In this document: positions 1-6,760 of the stretch, one piece after another
Position numbering within the stretch: the stretch's first letter is position 1
How the letters are laid out: every line of letters starts with the position of its first letter
Position numbers and translations under genes: made by a program
The notes under the pieces: generated by a model
The model's database searches: none
What the model was told of the DNA's origin: nothing
The model's input: the letters and a program-made list of their open reading frames with translations, nothing else
NCBI GenBank assembly: GCA_947374125.1
Contig: CANCAR010000032.1
Span: forward strand, 1 to 17,974
Direction: 5' to 3'
DNA length: 17,974 nucleotides
Source of the DNA: Hyphomicrobiales bacterium
GTDB taxonomy: Bacteria; Pseudomonadota; Alphaproteobacteria; Rhizobiales; Beijerinckiaceae

Positions 1-5
1 GGCAT
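1..5 (-). CDS. Start of a gene leaving the window on the left
   Basis: Only the start is visible. On the minus strand an ATG (positions 5-3) is preceded by AAGGAG (20-15) with a 9-base gap, a normal Shine-Dalgarno arrangement. It lies downstream of the terminase and cargo genes on the same strand. If the phage module is otherwise intact, a portal or other packaging gene would be expected here, but that is inference from family order and no residue of the product can be read. Confidence 0.35.
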
Positions 6-50
6 CGCTTAACGCTCCTTGTTGGGATCAAAAAAACGCAAAGCGACAGC

Positions 51-65
51 ACGCGCTACGCGCGT
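51..65. other. Perfect GC-rich hairpin near the left edge
   Basis: ACGCGC, loop TAC, GCGCGT. On the minus strand it is followed, 14 bases later, by a run of seven T, so it could be a weak terminator placed before the gene that begins at position 5. The distance between stem and T-run is longer than in a canonical intrinsic terminator. Confidence 0.35.
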
Positions 66-103
66 CTAAGTCTCCCTGCGATGGTTATAAAATCAGGCCC
101 CAC

Positions 104-350
104 GCCTGTCCTAAAAGACAGGCTTCAAAAGCCGATGGATGTCGTATGGTCTTGTGATTGGGGAACGAAACATTCCTCCAATGGCCCGCCCAGCCATGCT
201 TGACGAAACCTCGAAACGTCCCAGAGCCGTTTCGAAACAACCTCAAGCACCACCGCCTTGCGTTGAGCGATTTGCCTCAAAACCCTATCGCCAAGCGCAA
301 GGCGGTGATTATGTTTTACGGTGGAAGCCCCGTTAAGCGAACGGGGTCTG
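104..350. ncRNA. Array of consecutive stem-loops, candidate structured RNA
   Basis: I see six separate stem-loops in about 250 bases: GCCTGTC/GACAGGC (104-123); a 9-pair stem with one bulge (154-180); ATGGC/GCCAT (181-197); TCGAAACG/CGTTTCGA, 8 perfect pairs (211-235); a long stem with 12 perfect outer pairs CACCGCCTTGCG/CGCAAGGCGGTG and further inner pairs (251-307); and CCCCGTT/AACGGGG (332-350). ORFs crossing this stretch have no recognisable family and change frame relation with each other. It matches none of the RNAs I can recognise (tRNA, tmRNA, RNase P, SRP, 6S). Strand is undecided. It could be a phage or mobile-element RNA, or clustered palindromic repeats. Confidence 0.35.
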
Positions 351-367
351 TCGGTTGTCTACATGCC

Positions 368-478
368 TCACAGCACCCGTACCATTGGCACGCCGTTAGG
401 CGCCAAGGCCAGCAAACTAATCGCCCAGAAAATCGCACCCATACCGTCGGGCGAGCGGGAAGACGAGAGGGTAAATTT
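368..478 (-). pseudogene. Diverged 3'-end fragment of a large terminase gene
   Basis: Read on the minus strand, the last 37 codons (stop TGA at 370-368) give a tail in which 22 of 33 aligned residues, starting at the LSS motif, equal the C-terminus of the large terminase at 2795-4198. Shared blocks include RSPD, WAIS, LAL and VR-L at the very end. No stop interrupts the aligned part, but a TGA lies a few codons upstream and no ATPase or other nuclease part precedes it. It is therefore a detached 3' fragment, not a gene. Its divergence from the intact copy suggests it came from a related phage or is an old duplicate. It sits directly before the start of the DUF3828-like gene. Confidence 0.7.
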
Positions 479-522
479 CTTGCTTGTCCTACCTCATGCT
501 CGACGTGATAAAATAGACATTC

Positions 523-1137
523 ATGATTTCTTTGATACGTAAGCGCAAAGCCGTGAAACACAAAAATTTCTGCATTGCCCTTTTCGCGTTTCTTGCCAGC
601 CTCGCCATCACCACTGCCGTGATAGCGCAGGTAAAAGCCGCGCCGACAGTACCTCCTAAAACGAACACCTATGCCGACCCGGCCCGCTGCAAGAAGCGGT
701 TCGACGGCACCGCCGACAAGGTACCGGAACTACTGAAGTGCCTTTATGTTCCCTATGGCTCAGACAAAACACTCATGAACGCAGCACCTTCGACGGATGC
801 TATTGCCGCAATTGCAGCTCCACATTTACGCTTGCTGTTAGAGCAAGAACGCCGCTGTCAGTTGAAGCGCCACGAGATATGTGCGCTTGAACAGGATATA
901 TTGATCTGGGCGCAAGACATTTCCAATTTCGCTCTGCGCGCCGTTGACTATGACCGACCATCAGGAATTGCTACGGTAACTATTTTGAACGGCGGCGATA
1001 TCACGTTCGTCTATTTTCGGTTCAGCATTGAACGCAAACGGCTACTTCTTGACGATATTGAATATTCACTCGCCTCAAAATCTACGCTTAAAGAAAGCCT
1101 CGTGAAAACTCTTCGGACTTTCGATTACGGTCGATAA
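523..1137 (+). CDS. Exported DUF3828-like protein, possible immunity protein
   Basis: 204 aa. Residues 1-14 are basic, then a hydrophobic stretch at about 15-36 and Ala-rich residues form a Sec-type signal peptide or anchor, so the rest should be periplasmic. The mature part resembles DUF3828 proteins: an N-terminal helix region (PELLKCLY), a central acidic QD motif (EQDILIWAQD), then alternating beta strands ending in a DDIEY segment. Four cysteines in the mature part could form disulfides. The gene is convergent with the cell-wall hydrolase gene and the two overlap by 13 bases at their 3' ends. Location outside the inner membrane, pairing with a hydrolase and accessory setting fit an immunity protein, but this is inference; DUF3828 has no settled function. 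The start at 523 has only a weak upstream RBS. Confidence 0.6.
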   Translation: MISLIRKRKAVKHKNFCIALFAFLASLAITTAVIAQVKAAPTVPPKTNTYADPARCKKRFDGTADKVPELLKCLYVPYGSDKTLMNAAPSTDAIAAIAAPHLRLLLEQERRCQLKRHEICALEQDILIWAQDISNFALRAVDYDRPSGIATVTILNGGDITFVYFRFSIERKRLLLDDIEYSLASKSTLKESLVKTLRTFDYGR

Positions 1138-1766
1138 ATCTTATAACCCCGCCCGCCCTCCAGATAAGCATGACTTGGCCAAAATCCGCTTTGTCGAAAA
1201 TCGGAAATCCAATGACGACCATCAAAGATTTGGATATGGCCATTCCCTTTATCCGTTAAGCGTCCGAATACAGCAATATCGCCCGGCTTAGCATTATATC
1301 TTGGGTCGGGATTTGGTCTCAATAGAGCAAATCCGGATTGTTGCAGAAACGAGCCATAATGATCAGCCGATACCGGATGGTCTTTTAAGTCGACGCCACC
1401 TGCCTTCAAAGCTACTCGAACATAAAAAGCACATTGTGACTGCGATTCCGAATTATTAGAAGTTGCACTATGAATCTCACTGATCGCTTGCGAAACATTT
1501 AACCCGGAGTGTCCCACCGTCGGCCAAGTGGGCGAAGTCGTAGGCGCGACATTTGCATCGTCGCCATCCCCATCACCATCACCTCCGCCACCCCCAAAAT
1601 CAAACCGCCCACGCTCATCGTGATTGGGGTTAAATTTCAACAACGCTTGATGCCTTAGCCATCCTGCCGCGACTTCGCGGTCCTGATAAGGCGCTTCCGG
1701 TCGCGCAAGGCGGGGCGCGAGGCTTGCCACTTTGCGCTCAAGGTTTTGATGTTTTCTCTCATACAT
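1125..1766 (-). CDS. NlpC/P60- or CHAP-like peptidoglycan hydrolase, phage-linked
   Basis: 213 aa. Residues 1-45 form a charged helical leader, followed by NHDERGRF (48-55), a motif I associate with the C-terminal linkers of alphaproteobacterial phage head proteins. A Gly/Asp-rich linker (57-70) and a Ser/Thr/Pro region follow. The C-terminal half looks like a papain-fold cell-wall peptidase: SQCAFYVRVAL gives the catalytic Cys112 on a helix, KPGDIAVF is the usual strand motif, and GHIQIFDG gives His177; Asp189 is a possible third residue. There is no signal peptide, so it would need a phage particle, secretion machine or lysis to reach its target. GGAG lies 8 bases before the ATG. Expected role is cleaving peptidoglycan peptide bonds; use as a toxin is inferred from context. 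Confidence 0.65.
   Translation of the reverse strand: MYERKHQNLERKVASLAPRLARPEAPYQDREVAAGWLRHQALLKFNPNHDERGRFDFGGGGGDGDGDGDDANVAPTTSPTWPTVGHSGLNVSQAISEIHSATSNNSESQSQCAFYVRVALKAGGVDLKDHPVSADHYGSFLQQSGFALLRPNPDPRYNAKPGDIAVFGRLTDKGNGHIQIFDGRHWISDFRQSGFWPSHAYLEGGRGYKIYRP
1561..1605 (-). repeat. Low-complexity Gly/Asp-coding stretch
   Basis: A simple GGN/GAY run codes for the Gly-rich and Gly-Asp repeated linker (residues about 57-70) of the cell-wall hydrolase. It marks the joint between the phage-like leader and the enzymatic domain, a likely site of domain exchange or slippage. Confidence 0.6.
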
Positions 1767-1791
1767 CTCTGATCTCCAGCCCGACTTCGGC

Positions 1792-1807
1792 CTAAAGTGC
1801 CCGCACC
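1792..1807. repeat. 16-base copy of the terminase 3' end
   Basis: CTAAAGTGCCCGCACC is identical to 2795-2810, where it contains the stop and last codons of the large terminase. On the minus strand this copy can still be read as K-V-R-A-L-stop. The two copies are 1003 bases apart and flank the whole DUF488 gene. They look like a direct-repeat scar of an insertion or a recombination joint. Confidence 0.7.
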
Positions 1808-1817
1808 TTGGCGCTCG

Positions 1818-2702
1818 CTACGCGAAAAAAGTTTGACGATCCAATTTTTGGTGTTTTGGATGGTTGCATGGCATTAGGTGCTCAACCCGGTAAGGAAAAT
1901 CGACCCGACGCTTGAGCGCGTAAGCCAAATGGCTGCGGTGACAGTGATCAGGATTGGCTTCAAAGCAGGTAATCGCAACGCAATGGCGTTCAAAGACAAG
2001 ATCGCGCAACCGATCAAGCGTCACGGATTGTTTCGGTAACGTATCGTGGACATATGATTTAAACAGATCGTCATAATCGCGTTGCGAGCGGAGCGTTTGC
2101 CGCTTCTCTGATTCAATGCCCAGTTCCGGCATATGAAGATACTGGATACCCGAACGACCTAACATGCTCGCCATTTCGGATTTGGAAAATCCGAATTTTT
2201 GGCTGAATGCATTTTTTCGAACATCGACTAACAGGGCTATTCCGCGCTGTAACAGCGCATTGACATAGGCCTCGGGGCTCGCACCTTCATATCCGATCGT
2301 AAACAATCCGGGTCGTAATGCCATAGGCCGCAGGACGGGATAGTATTCGTCAATATAGCATTCTATTTCCGAATCGTCTTTCAGCGTCCATTTGTTTTTT
2401 AATTCCTGAATGGCAATTTTTTCAAAGAAGTCGAGGTCAATAGCATATCGGACCGAATTTGGCGCTAATATCCAGCGAACGGATAATTCAAGCATCTTTT
2501 GCCGAATGAGGACAGCCTTGTCCTCTTCCGCTTGGATGGAACAGGGGCCCTCTTCAAACCTGATAAATTCGTAAAACTCATCCCGCTTTACGACGTCTTT
2601 ACAATACAGGAACAGCAAGTTTTGCATCCGGCGATCACCAAGATCGCCGCCCAATTCCTGGAGAACCGACAATACTATGCGTGTCCGCCGGGCCAACGCC
2701 AT
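1818..2702 (-). CDS. Two-domain protein: N-terminal SocA/DUF4065-like region plus DUF488
   Basis: 294 aa, soluble. Residues about 132-294 match DUF488: LFTIGYEGASPEAYVNALL at the start, LVDVRKNAFS, GFSK, and the C-terminal CFEANPDHCHRSHLA segment, whose Cys/His residues are typical of the family. Residues 1-125 are a separate domain with RIVLSVLQELGG, a hydrophobic LLFLYCKD helix and F-x-R-F-E-E-GPCS. This is reminiscent of the SocA/DUF4065 (Panacea) antitoxin fold, though I hold that loosely. DUF488 is of uncertain function. GGAG lies about 8 bases before the ATG. The gene is flanked by the 16-base terminase-end repeat and behaves as an inserted cargo gene. A defence or toxin-antitoxin role is only a guess from context. 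Confidence 0.7.
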   Translation of the reverse strand: MALARRTRIVLSVLQELGGDLGDRRMQNLLFLYCKDVVKRDEFYEFIRFEEGPCSIQAEEDKAVLIRQKMLELSVRWILAPNSVRYAIDLDFFEKIAIQELKNKWTLKDDSEIECYIDEYYPVLRPMALRPGLFTIGYEGASPEAYVNALLQRGIALLVDVRKNAFSQKFGFSKSEMASMLGRSGIQYLHMPELGIESEKRQTLRSQRDYDDLFKSYVHDTLPKQSVTLDRLRDLVFERHCVAITCFEANPDHCHRSHLAYALKRRVDFPYRVEHLMPCNHPKHQKLDRQTFFA

Positions 2703-2794
2703 TCCCCGTCTCCTTTACCGCTTACCTGTCAACATACTGCTTGGTATTAAAGCTAGGGCAGATTCTATCGCACGCCACCGTCCTCGTAACCTGT

Positions 2795-2810
2795 CTAAAG
2801 TGCCCGCACC
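2795..2810. repeat. Second copy of the 16-base terminase-end repeat
   Basis: Identical to 1792-1807. Here it is the native 3' end of the intact large-terminase gene, with the TAG stop at 2797-2795. Confidence 0.7.
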
Positions 2811-4198
2811 CGCGGCGCGCCCTTTGGCCCCAGAGCCAGCGAGCTGATCGCCCAGACGAGCGCGTCCATGCGGTCAGGCGAGCGGCCTGAGGACAGCCCA
2901 AACCCCTTCTCCGTCGGGCCAAAATCACATAATTCATCTTCCAAAGCCGGAAACGCGCCGACATGCCGCACGCGGCCCTGCTCGTAGAGATGCGCCACCG
3001 GCTCGGCGCGCAGCGCCTTGCCGCGGGTGGCTTTCACCGGTGTAATCGGCACATTCGGGTCAACCTCGCGCAGCACCGCTTCGGCCATTTCGCCGCCTTG
3101 GTTGGTTTCAACGATCAACGCGTCCGCCTCAAAACGCCGATACAGCGCCATGGCTTTCGACGCCCAAGCCGCAGGCGAAGCGCGTTCGAGCGAGGCATCA
3201 TCCAGCACATACACCGTGCCATCCGGCCCCACACCCGCCGCCACAATCCCGCACGCATCCGAGCGTTTGCCGGAAGACGCCGGCGGATCAATCGCCACCA
3301 CAAGCCGCGACAAAGGCGGCACCTCGCCCTCAAACCGCGAGGCCTCGATCATCGCCCGCGACCACAGCGCGTTTTGGCGTTCTTCGATCATTTCGCCATC
3401 GAGTTCCTGCCGTCCCAACCGCGTACCCGCATAGCGCTTGACCACTGCATCCAGAAAGGCAGGCGCGAGATGGTAGATATTATCCTTCGTCTTTGAGCGC
3501 GTCAGCGCGGTCGCCGGGTCCGCAATCAGCCGCTTTAACAAAGGCGTGGGCCGTGGCGTGGTCGTTACCGTCTGGCGCGGGCGTGAGCCCAGCCGCAAAC
3601 CAAATTGCAATTGGTCAAAGGTTTCTTCCGCCAACCGCCATTTGCCGATTTCATCGAGCCAAGCCGCCTCAAATTGCGGACCTCGGAGGCTTTCGGGGTC
3701 TTCCGCTGAGAATACCTGCGCCACCGCGCCATTCGGCCATTCCAAGCGTCGCCGCGTCGGTTGCCATAAAGGGCGCTCATCGCGGCCATGCACGCTGAGT
3801 AAACCCGATACGCCCTCAATCATCACCTCTCGTACATCGTTTTGCGTTTCACCCACCAGCGCGATGCGCGCCACGGGTTTGATCGCAAAGGGCGGTTTGC
3901 CGAGCGCTAGACCGCGCACCCATTCAGCACCGGTGCGGGTTTTTCCCGCGCCTCGCCCACCTAAGACCAGCCAAACCGTCCACGGCACTCCGCCTTGGGC
4001 AAATTCCGGCGGCAATTGATCGGGTCTTGCCCAAATCGGCCATTCCCCGAGCATCGCTTCGATGGCGCGTTCAGATAGCCCGGCCAAAAGCTCAGGCAGC
4101 AGACCCTCGCTTTCGGAGGCCAGCAAGACGTCGAGCCAATTCGTCGGCAAGATCGCTGGCGAGGCCTGGTGCTGTTCCGGTCGGGGCTTTCGCGTCAT
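2795..4198 (-). CDS. Phage/GTA-type large terminase, DNA-packaging ATPase-nuclease
   Basis: 467 aa from the chosen ATG at 4198, which has GGAG six bases upstream; an in-frame ATG at 4210 is less well placed. The product is the motor and nuclease that packages DNA into proheads. The N-terminal ATPase shows Walker A GGRGAGKT (about 80-87), ETQNDVREVM, and Walker B with catalytic acid AAWLDEIGKW (about 178-187), then the TTTPRP coupling motif. The C-terminal RNase H-like nuclease shows VVAIDPP, LIVETNQGG and the late acidic SPDRMDAL. Order and motifs match the COG5323-type terminases of alphaproteobacterial phages and gene transfer agents. The ORF appears intact, but no portal, protease or capsid gene follows in this window. 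Its 5' part overlaps the upstream gene by 107 bases. Confidence 0.9.
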   Translation of the reverse strand: MTRKPRPEQHQASPAILPTNWLDVLLASESEGLLPELLAGLSERAIEAMLGEWPIWARPDQLPPEFAQGGVPWTVWLVLGGRGAGKTRTGAEWVRGLALGKPPFAIKPVARIALVGETQNDVREVMIEGVSGLLSVHGRDERPLWQPTRRRLEWPNGAVAQVFSAEDPESLRGPQFEAAWLDEIGKWRLAEETFDQLQFGLRLGSRPRQTVTTTPRPTPLLKRLIADPATALTRSKTKDNIYHLAPAFLDAVVKRYAGTRLGRQELDGEMIEERQNALWSRAMIEASRFEGEVPPLSRLVVAIDPPASSGKRSDACGIVAAGVGPDGTVYVLDDASLERASPAAWASKAMALYRRFEADALIVETNQGGEMAEAVLREVDPNVPITPVKATRGKALRAEPVAHLYEQGRVRHVGAFPALEDELCDFGPTEKGFGLSSGRSPDRMDALVWAISSLALGPKGAPRVRAL

Positions 4199-4643
4199 TC
4201 GGGGCTCCATTCTGCGTTGCTTTGCCGCCCCCGGCTTCCGCTTTATCCAATGCGGTCAAATCCTTTAATGTGCGAACCAAGGTGGCCACCGCGCGAGCAT
4301 CGTCACTCGCCGTGATCGGCCTTTCGTCCGCGCCGCCCAGTTGCGTCATCCGCATCTCAATCTCGTTGATCTGCACATGGGCAACGGCCCAAGCCCTCGC
4401 AATCAGCGCCGCACGTTCTGGGCATTCGCCGAGGCCCGTGCAAGGCTTCCCCATCCACCGCATCGGGCGTGGGCCTTCGGGTGCCTTGCCGCCCCTGCGC
4501 GGGTGCCACCCTTGATGGCGGGAATAAATCTGGATCGTCGCCGTCGACACACCCACCTTTGAGGCAATCGCGTTTAACGAAAGCGGCGAGTTCTCATAAA
4601 GCCGTCGCATCTCTGAAGCCTGTTGGCTGGTTAATCGTCGCAT
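4092..4643 (-). CDS. Small-terminase-like helix-turn-helix protein
   Basis: 183 aa. Residues 1-45 form a helix-turn-helix of the kind seen in small terminase subunits: LTSQQASEMRRLYENSPLSLNAIASKVGVSTATI followed by a tryptophan near 46. The middle has a helical segment with an acidic ALDKAEAG end, and the C-terminus is a helix rich in Ala, Arg and Leu. Such proteins bind the packaging start site and hand DNA to the large subunit. AAGGTG lies four bases before the ATG. It is directly upstream of and overlaps the large terminase. The protein could instead be a regulator, but position favours the terminase role. Confidence 0.7.
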   Translation of the reverse strand: MRRLTSQQASEMRRLYENSPLSLNAIASKVGVSTATIQIYSRHQGWHPRRGGKAPEGPRPMRWMGKPCTGLGECPERAALIARAWAVAHVQINEIEMRMTQLGGADERPITASDDARAVATLVRTLKDLTALDKAEAGGGKATQNGAPNDAKAPTGTAPGLASDLADELARRLAGLRKRGSAA

Positions 4644-4678
4644 GGCACACCTTGTTCAACAGGACCATTCGGAAACGT

Positions 4679-4715
4679 AAAAAAGGCGGACACCGCGTGA
4701 GCGGCACCGCCTTTT
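4679..4715 (-). terminator. Strong rho-independent terminator
   Basis: A two-part hairpin: outer stem AAAAGGCGG (4681-4689) with CCGCCTTTT (4707-4715), inner stem CCGC/GCGG around a GTGA loop. On the minus strand it ends in a run of six T. It lies about 65 bases after the stop of the small gene at 4781 and separates that gene from the terminase pair. The plus-strand reading ends in TTTT and could also terminate. Confidence 0.8.
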
Positions 4716-4780
4716 GGTTACACCAGTGGAGCATGTCTTATTTCTACACGACCACCGTTGCGATGTCAAGGATAAAAATC

Positions 4781-5170
4781 CTATAAATCGTAATTTTTCT
4801 TATTTGCCCGCAATCGATCGAGTTCAAGCGCTACAGCCAATCTGAACTCCTCCATCTGGCGAGGGCAGGCGCGCGGATCGTCTTCGGTAAACGTGGTCTC
4901 ACTCAAGGCCGTTGGCATTGATGAAGGCGGAAGAGGAGACGGCGCAACCATTGCCGCCAGCCGCGCGCACGCAGCCTTTTCTTTCGCGTCTTCAACCGGA
5001 CGATCCCGATTTGCAGAAGGTCTAACTTTTGATTGAACAGGGTTGTCCCATCCCCACTTAATGGCCCCAGCCCTAGCCTCTTTCCCACGTTTCTTTGTAC
5101 TACCTTGAAAAGGGGTGGATGAACGACGTCGGAGCATGGGATCGTCAAGAAATTCCGTGTGTTTTGGCAT
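4781..5170 (-). CDS. Hypothetical protein, unrecognised, phage-linked
   Basis: 129 aa from the ATG at 5170 (MPKHTEFLDD); an in-frame GTG at 5212 would add 14 residues but has less support. GAGA lies about 8 bases upstream of the ATG. The N-terminal half is basic and probably disordered (KKRGKEARAG, NRDRPVEDAKEK); the centre is Ala/Pro-rich; the C-terminal 25 residues form a likely helix (MEEFRLAVALELDRLRANK). No family is recognised. It has its own terminator just downstream and is the first of the leftward genes that lead into the terminase pair. Confidence 0.5.
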   Translation of the reverse strand: MPKHTEFLDDPMLRRRSSTPFQGSTKKRGKEARAGAIKWGWDNPVQSKVRPSANRDRPVEDAKEKAACARLAAMVAPSPLPPSSMPTALSETTFTEDDPRACPRQMEEFRLAVALELDRLRANKKNYDL

Positions 5171-5452
5171 GACATTTGTCTCGACTGTTGGAGAAAAAAC
5201 ATACGCGAGCACACGCGGTACTAAGGACTCGCGTTAGGTAATCGGCCCGTCTTTCCAGCCGGATCTTGCCCGCCCCCGAGCAATCCTTCCTACCCAACTT
5301 CGATAGGCTTAGGATCCGATGCCATGCCTTTGGCTGAAACCGACAGTACGTTCTTTACCTTACGATAATAATTCATCCTTGTAAACGAATTATTTCCTAC
5401 TATGGGTTATGTTACATAATTTTACAAAATGCCCGTTTATGGGCGCAATACC
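5171..5452. other. Gene-free spacer between accessory and core regions
   Basis: About 280 bases with no ORF having an RBS or family signature and no clear hairpin. The part at about 5350-5420 is AT-rich and could hold promoter elements, but no -35/-10 pair at proper spacing is convincing. This is the likely right border of the phage-derived segment; I see no tRNA or direct repeat marking an attachment site. Confidence 0.4.
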
Positions 5453-5977
5453 CTATGCGGAAGGTAGCCTTTTTGCCTTTTTTGGAAAAGCCAATGGCCA
5501 ACACCTAATGCGATCAACCACGTCTTCAACGGCAATCTCATCTTCACCGCAATGGATGCGACCCTTTACCGATACACCGGCCTCGATCACTGTTTCCGCT
5601 CGGCCGGAAACCAGCGGGTGCCACCACGATAGTCCTTTGCCCTCGGCCAATAGCCGGTAAGCACAAGTGGGAGGAAGCCAACCAAGCGTGCGCGCCTCGG
5701 ACGGCGTTAATCGAACGCAGTCGGAAACAACGGCCTGGCGGTTGGCATAATCCCGGCAGCGACAACTCGCGGTATCGAGCAAACGGCAGGCAATATCGGT
5801 GGCATAATACTGGCCGGTGTCCTCATCTTCGAGCTTGATCAGGCAGCAACGCCCGCAGCCATCACACAGGCTTTCCCACTCTTCGCCCGTCATTTCCTCA
5901 AGCGTCTTCGCTTCCCAAAAGGGCACTTGTGCTGATTTCCGTTCGTTATCCACCATGCCGATCACGCCTTGAACCAT
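5453..5977 (-). CDS. YcgN/UPF0260 family cysteine-cluster protein
   Basis: 174 aa (167 if translation starts at the ATG at 5956, which has AAGG about 10 bases upstream). It aligns by eye throughout with Escherichia coli YcgN: PFWEAKTLEEM, EWESLCDGCGRCCLIKLEDEDT, TDIACRLLDTASCRCRDY, DCVRLT, WLPPTCAYRLLAEGKGL-WHPL. The C-x2-C-x2-CC cluster at 38-45 and the later CRC and DC cysteines are the family's presumed metal or iron-sulfur ligands. Function is not established; the fold belongs to the YkgJ-type zinc/iron-chelating group. It stands as a single leftward gene with a lipoprotein gene upstream and looks intact. Confidence 0.9.
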   Translation of the reverse strand: MVQGVIGMVDNERKSAQVPFWEAKTLEEMTGEEWESLCDGCGRCCLIKLEDEDTGQYYATDIACRLLDTASCRCRDYANRQAVVSDCVRLTPSEARTLGWLPPTCAYRLLAEGKGLSWWHPLVSGRAETVIEAGVSVKGRIHCGEDEIAVEDVVDRIRCWPLAFPKKAKRLPSA

Positions 5978-5995
5978 TGCCCGTCGCGCCTAAGC

Positions 5996-6019
5996 GCGAA
6001 CCGTTATGGCATGGTTCGC
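5996..6019. other. Hairpin between YcgN-like and lipoprotein genes
   Basis: GCGAACC and GGTTCGC form a perfect 7-pair stem around a 10-base loop. It lies 30 bases after the lipoprotein stop codon on the minus strand. Without a T-run it is not a classical terminator; it may slow or stabilise the transcript end. Confidence 0.4.
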
Positions 6020-6048
6020 ACGGCTACTGAAAGCGTAACCGATGCGCG

Positions 6049-6744
6049 TTACCCTTTTCGGATGATGTGTCTATCGGATCTCGATCGACCCAAACCGCAT
6101 GCGCCTCCCTTTGCAACTTCGCTTCGGAGGGCAGTAATCGCTGCAAGGGTGGGCTTAGCCTCCTCATCGGGCGAAGCCGCAAACAAGCGCTGCAGGGTGA
6201 TATGATAGGCATCAATGCGTTGCGGCAGGGCTCGTTCAACCGCCTCCCCAATCGCCGCATTGCTCGCTACGCGATACTTCGCCAGCTCCGCTTGCTCGGG
6301 CAATACGCCGGGAGAAACCTCAAGCGCCGCCAATCGACGTAAATCATCAGAAGCAACCTTGCAGGCCGCGATCCGATACAGCGGTATCAAGGCAAGGTCA
6401 GCTGATGCATCCCGTTCCACCCGTCTATACCGCGCGGTAACCGACAAATCAGCCAATCCCGCCACCCGGCTATAATACACCTCGGCATCGGCCCCAATAC
6501 CGGCCTCAAGAACGTCAAGCGTCGGATAAATCGACTTTTCTGGGTTCCGCGACAGCGTTAGCGCGCGGTTCCGAAATTCCACTTCATTGTCGGTGAGCGT
6601 CGCACGCGAGCCAAACCATTGAGGCGGCGTATCAATACCCTGCTTACCCTCGAACAGGGTGGGACGACGACGACCGAAATCACCAGTCTCCGCACAGCCT
6701 TGGATTAAATAAATAATAATGAATAAAACGCTATATTTTGCCAT
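6049..6744 (-). CDS. Putative outer-membrane lipoprotein of unknown function
   Basis: 231 aa from the ATG at 6744; an in-frame ATG at 6777 exists upstream. From 6744 the product starts MAKYSVLFIIIYLIQGC, a compact lipoprotein signal with lipobox LIQGC and the lipidated Cys at 17. The next residues (AETGDFG) lack Asp directly after Cys, so outer-membrane sorting is likely. The mature part is helical, with QWFGS, EVEFRNRALTLSR, VYYSRVAGL and repeated Ala-rich helices. I do not recognise the family. It follows the AT-rich small gene on the same strand after 16 bases and they are probably cotranscribed. Confidence 0.7.
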   Translation of the reverse strand: MAKYSVLFIIIYLIQGCAETGDFGRRRPTLFEGKQGIDTPPQWFGSRATLTDNEVEFRNRALTLSRNPEKSIYPTLDVLEAGIGADAEVYYSRVAGLADLSVTARYRRVERDASADLALIPLYRIAACKVASDDLRRLAALEVSPGVLPEQAELAKYRVASNAAIGEAVERALPQRIDAYHITLQRLFAASPDEEAKPTLAAITALRSEVAKGGACGLGRSRSDRHIIRKG

Positions 6745-6760
6745 ACTACGCAGCAACACC

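Noticed and set aside
104..350. Retron RNA
   Set aside because: Hairpins suit it in part, but I found no complementary a1/a2 ends and no reverse transcriptase is visible in the window; kept only as a question.
158..508. Plus-strand ORF of 116 codons over the stem-loop region
   Set aside because: No recognisable family, no good RBS, and it crosses both the hairpin array and the terminase remnant read on the other strand.
316..561. Minus-strand ORF of 81 codons overlapping the terminase remnant
   Set aside because: It is in a different frame from the terminase-like tail and has no family match; the similarity belongs to the frame ending at 368.
1792..2810. Integrase-mediated att sites around the DUF488 gene
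   Set aside because: The 16-base repeats are simply the terminase 3' end and no recombinase gene is present, so homologous or illegitimate recombination explains them as well.
2963..4019. Several long plus-strand ORFs opposite the large terminase
   Set aside because: Arg/Pro/Ser-rich translations typical of antisense frames in GC-rich genes; the minus-strand frame has all terminase motifs.
2795..4643. A complete gene transfer agent or prophage
   Set aside because: Only the terminase pair is present; no portal, protease, capsid, tail, integrase or attachment site is seen.
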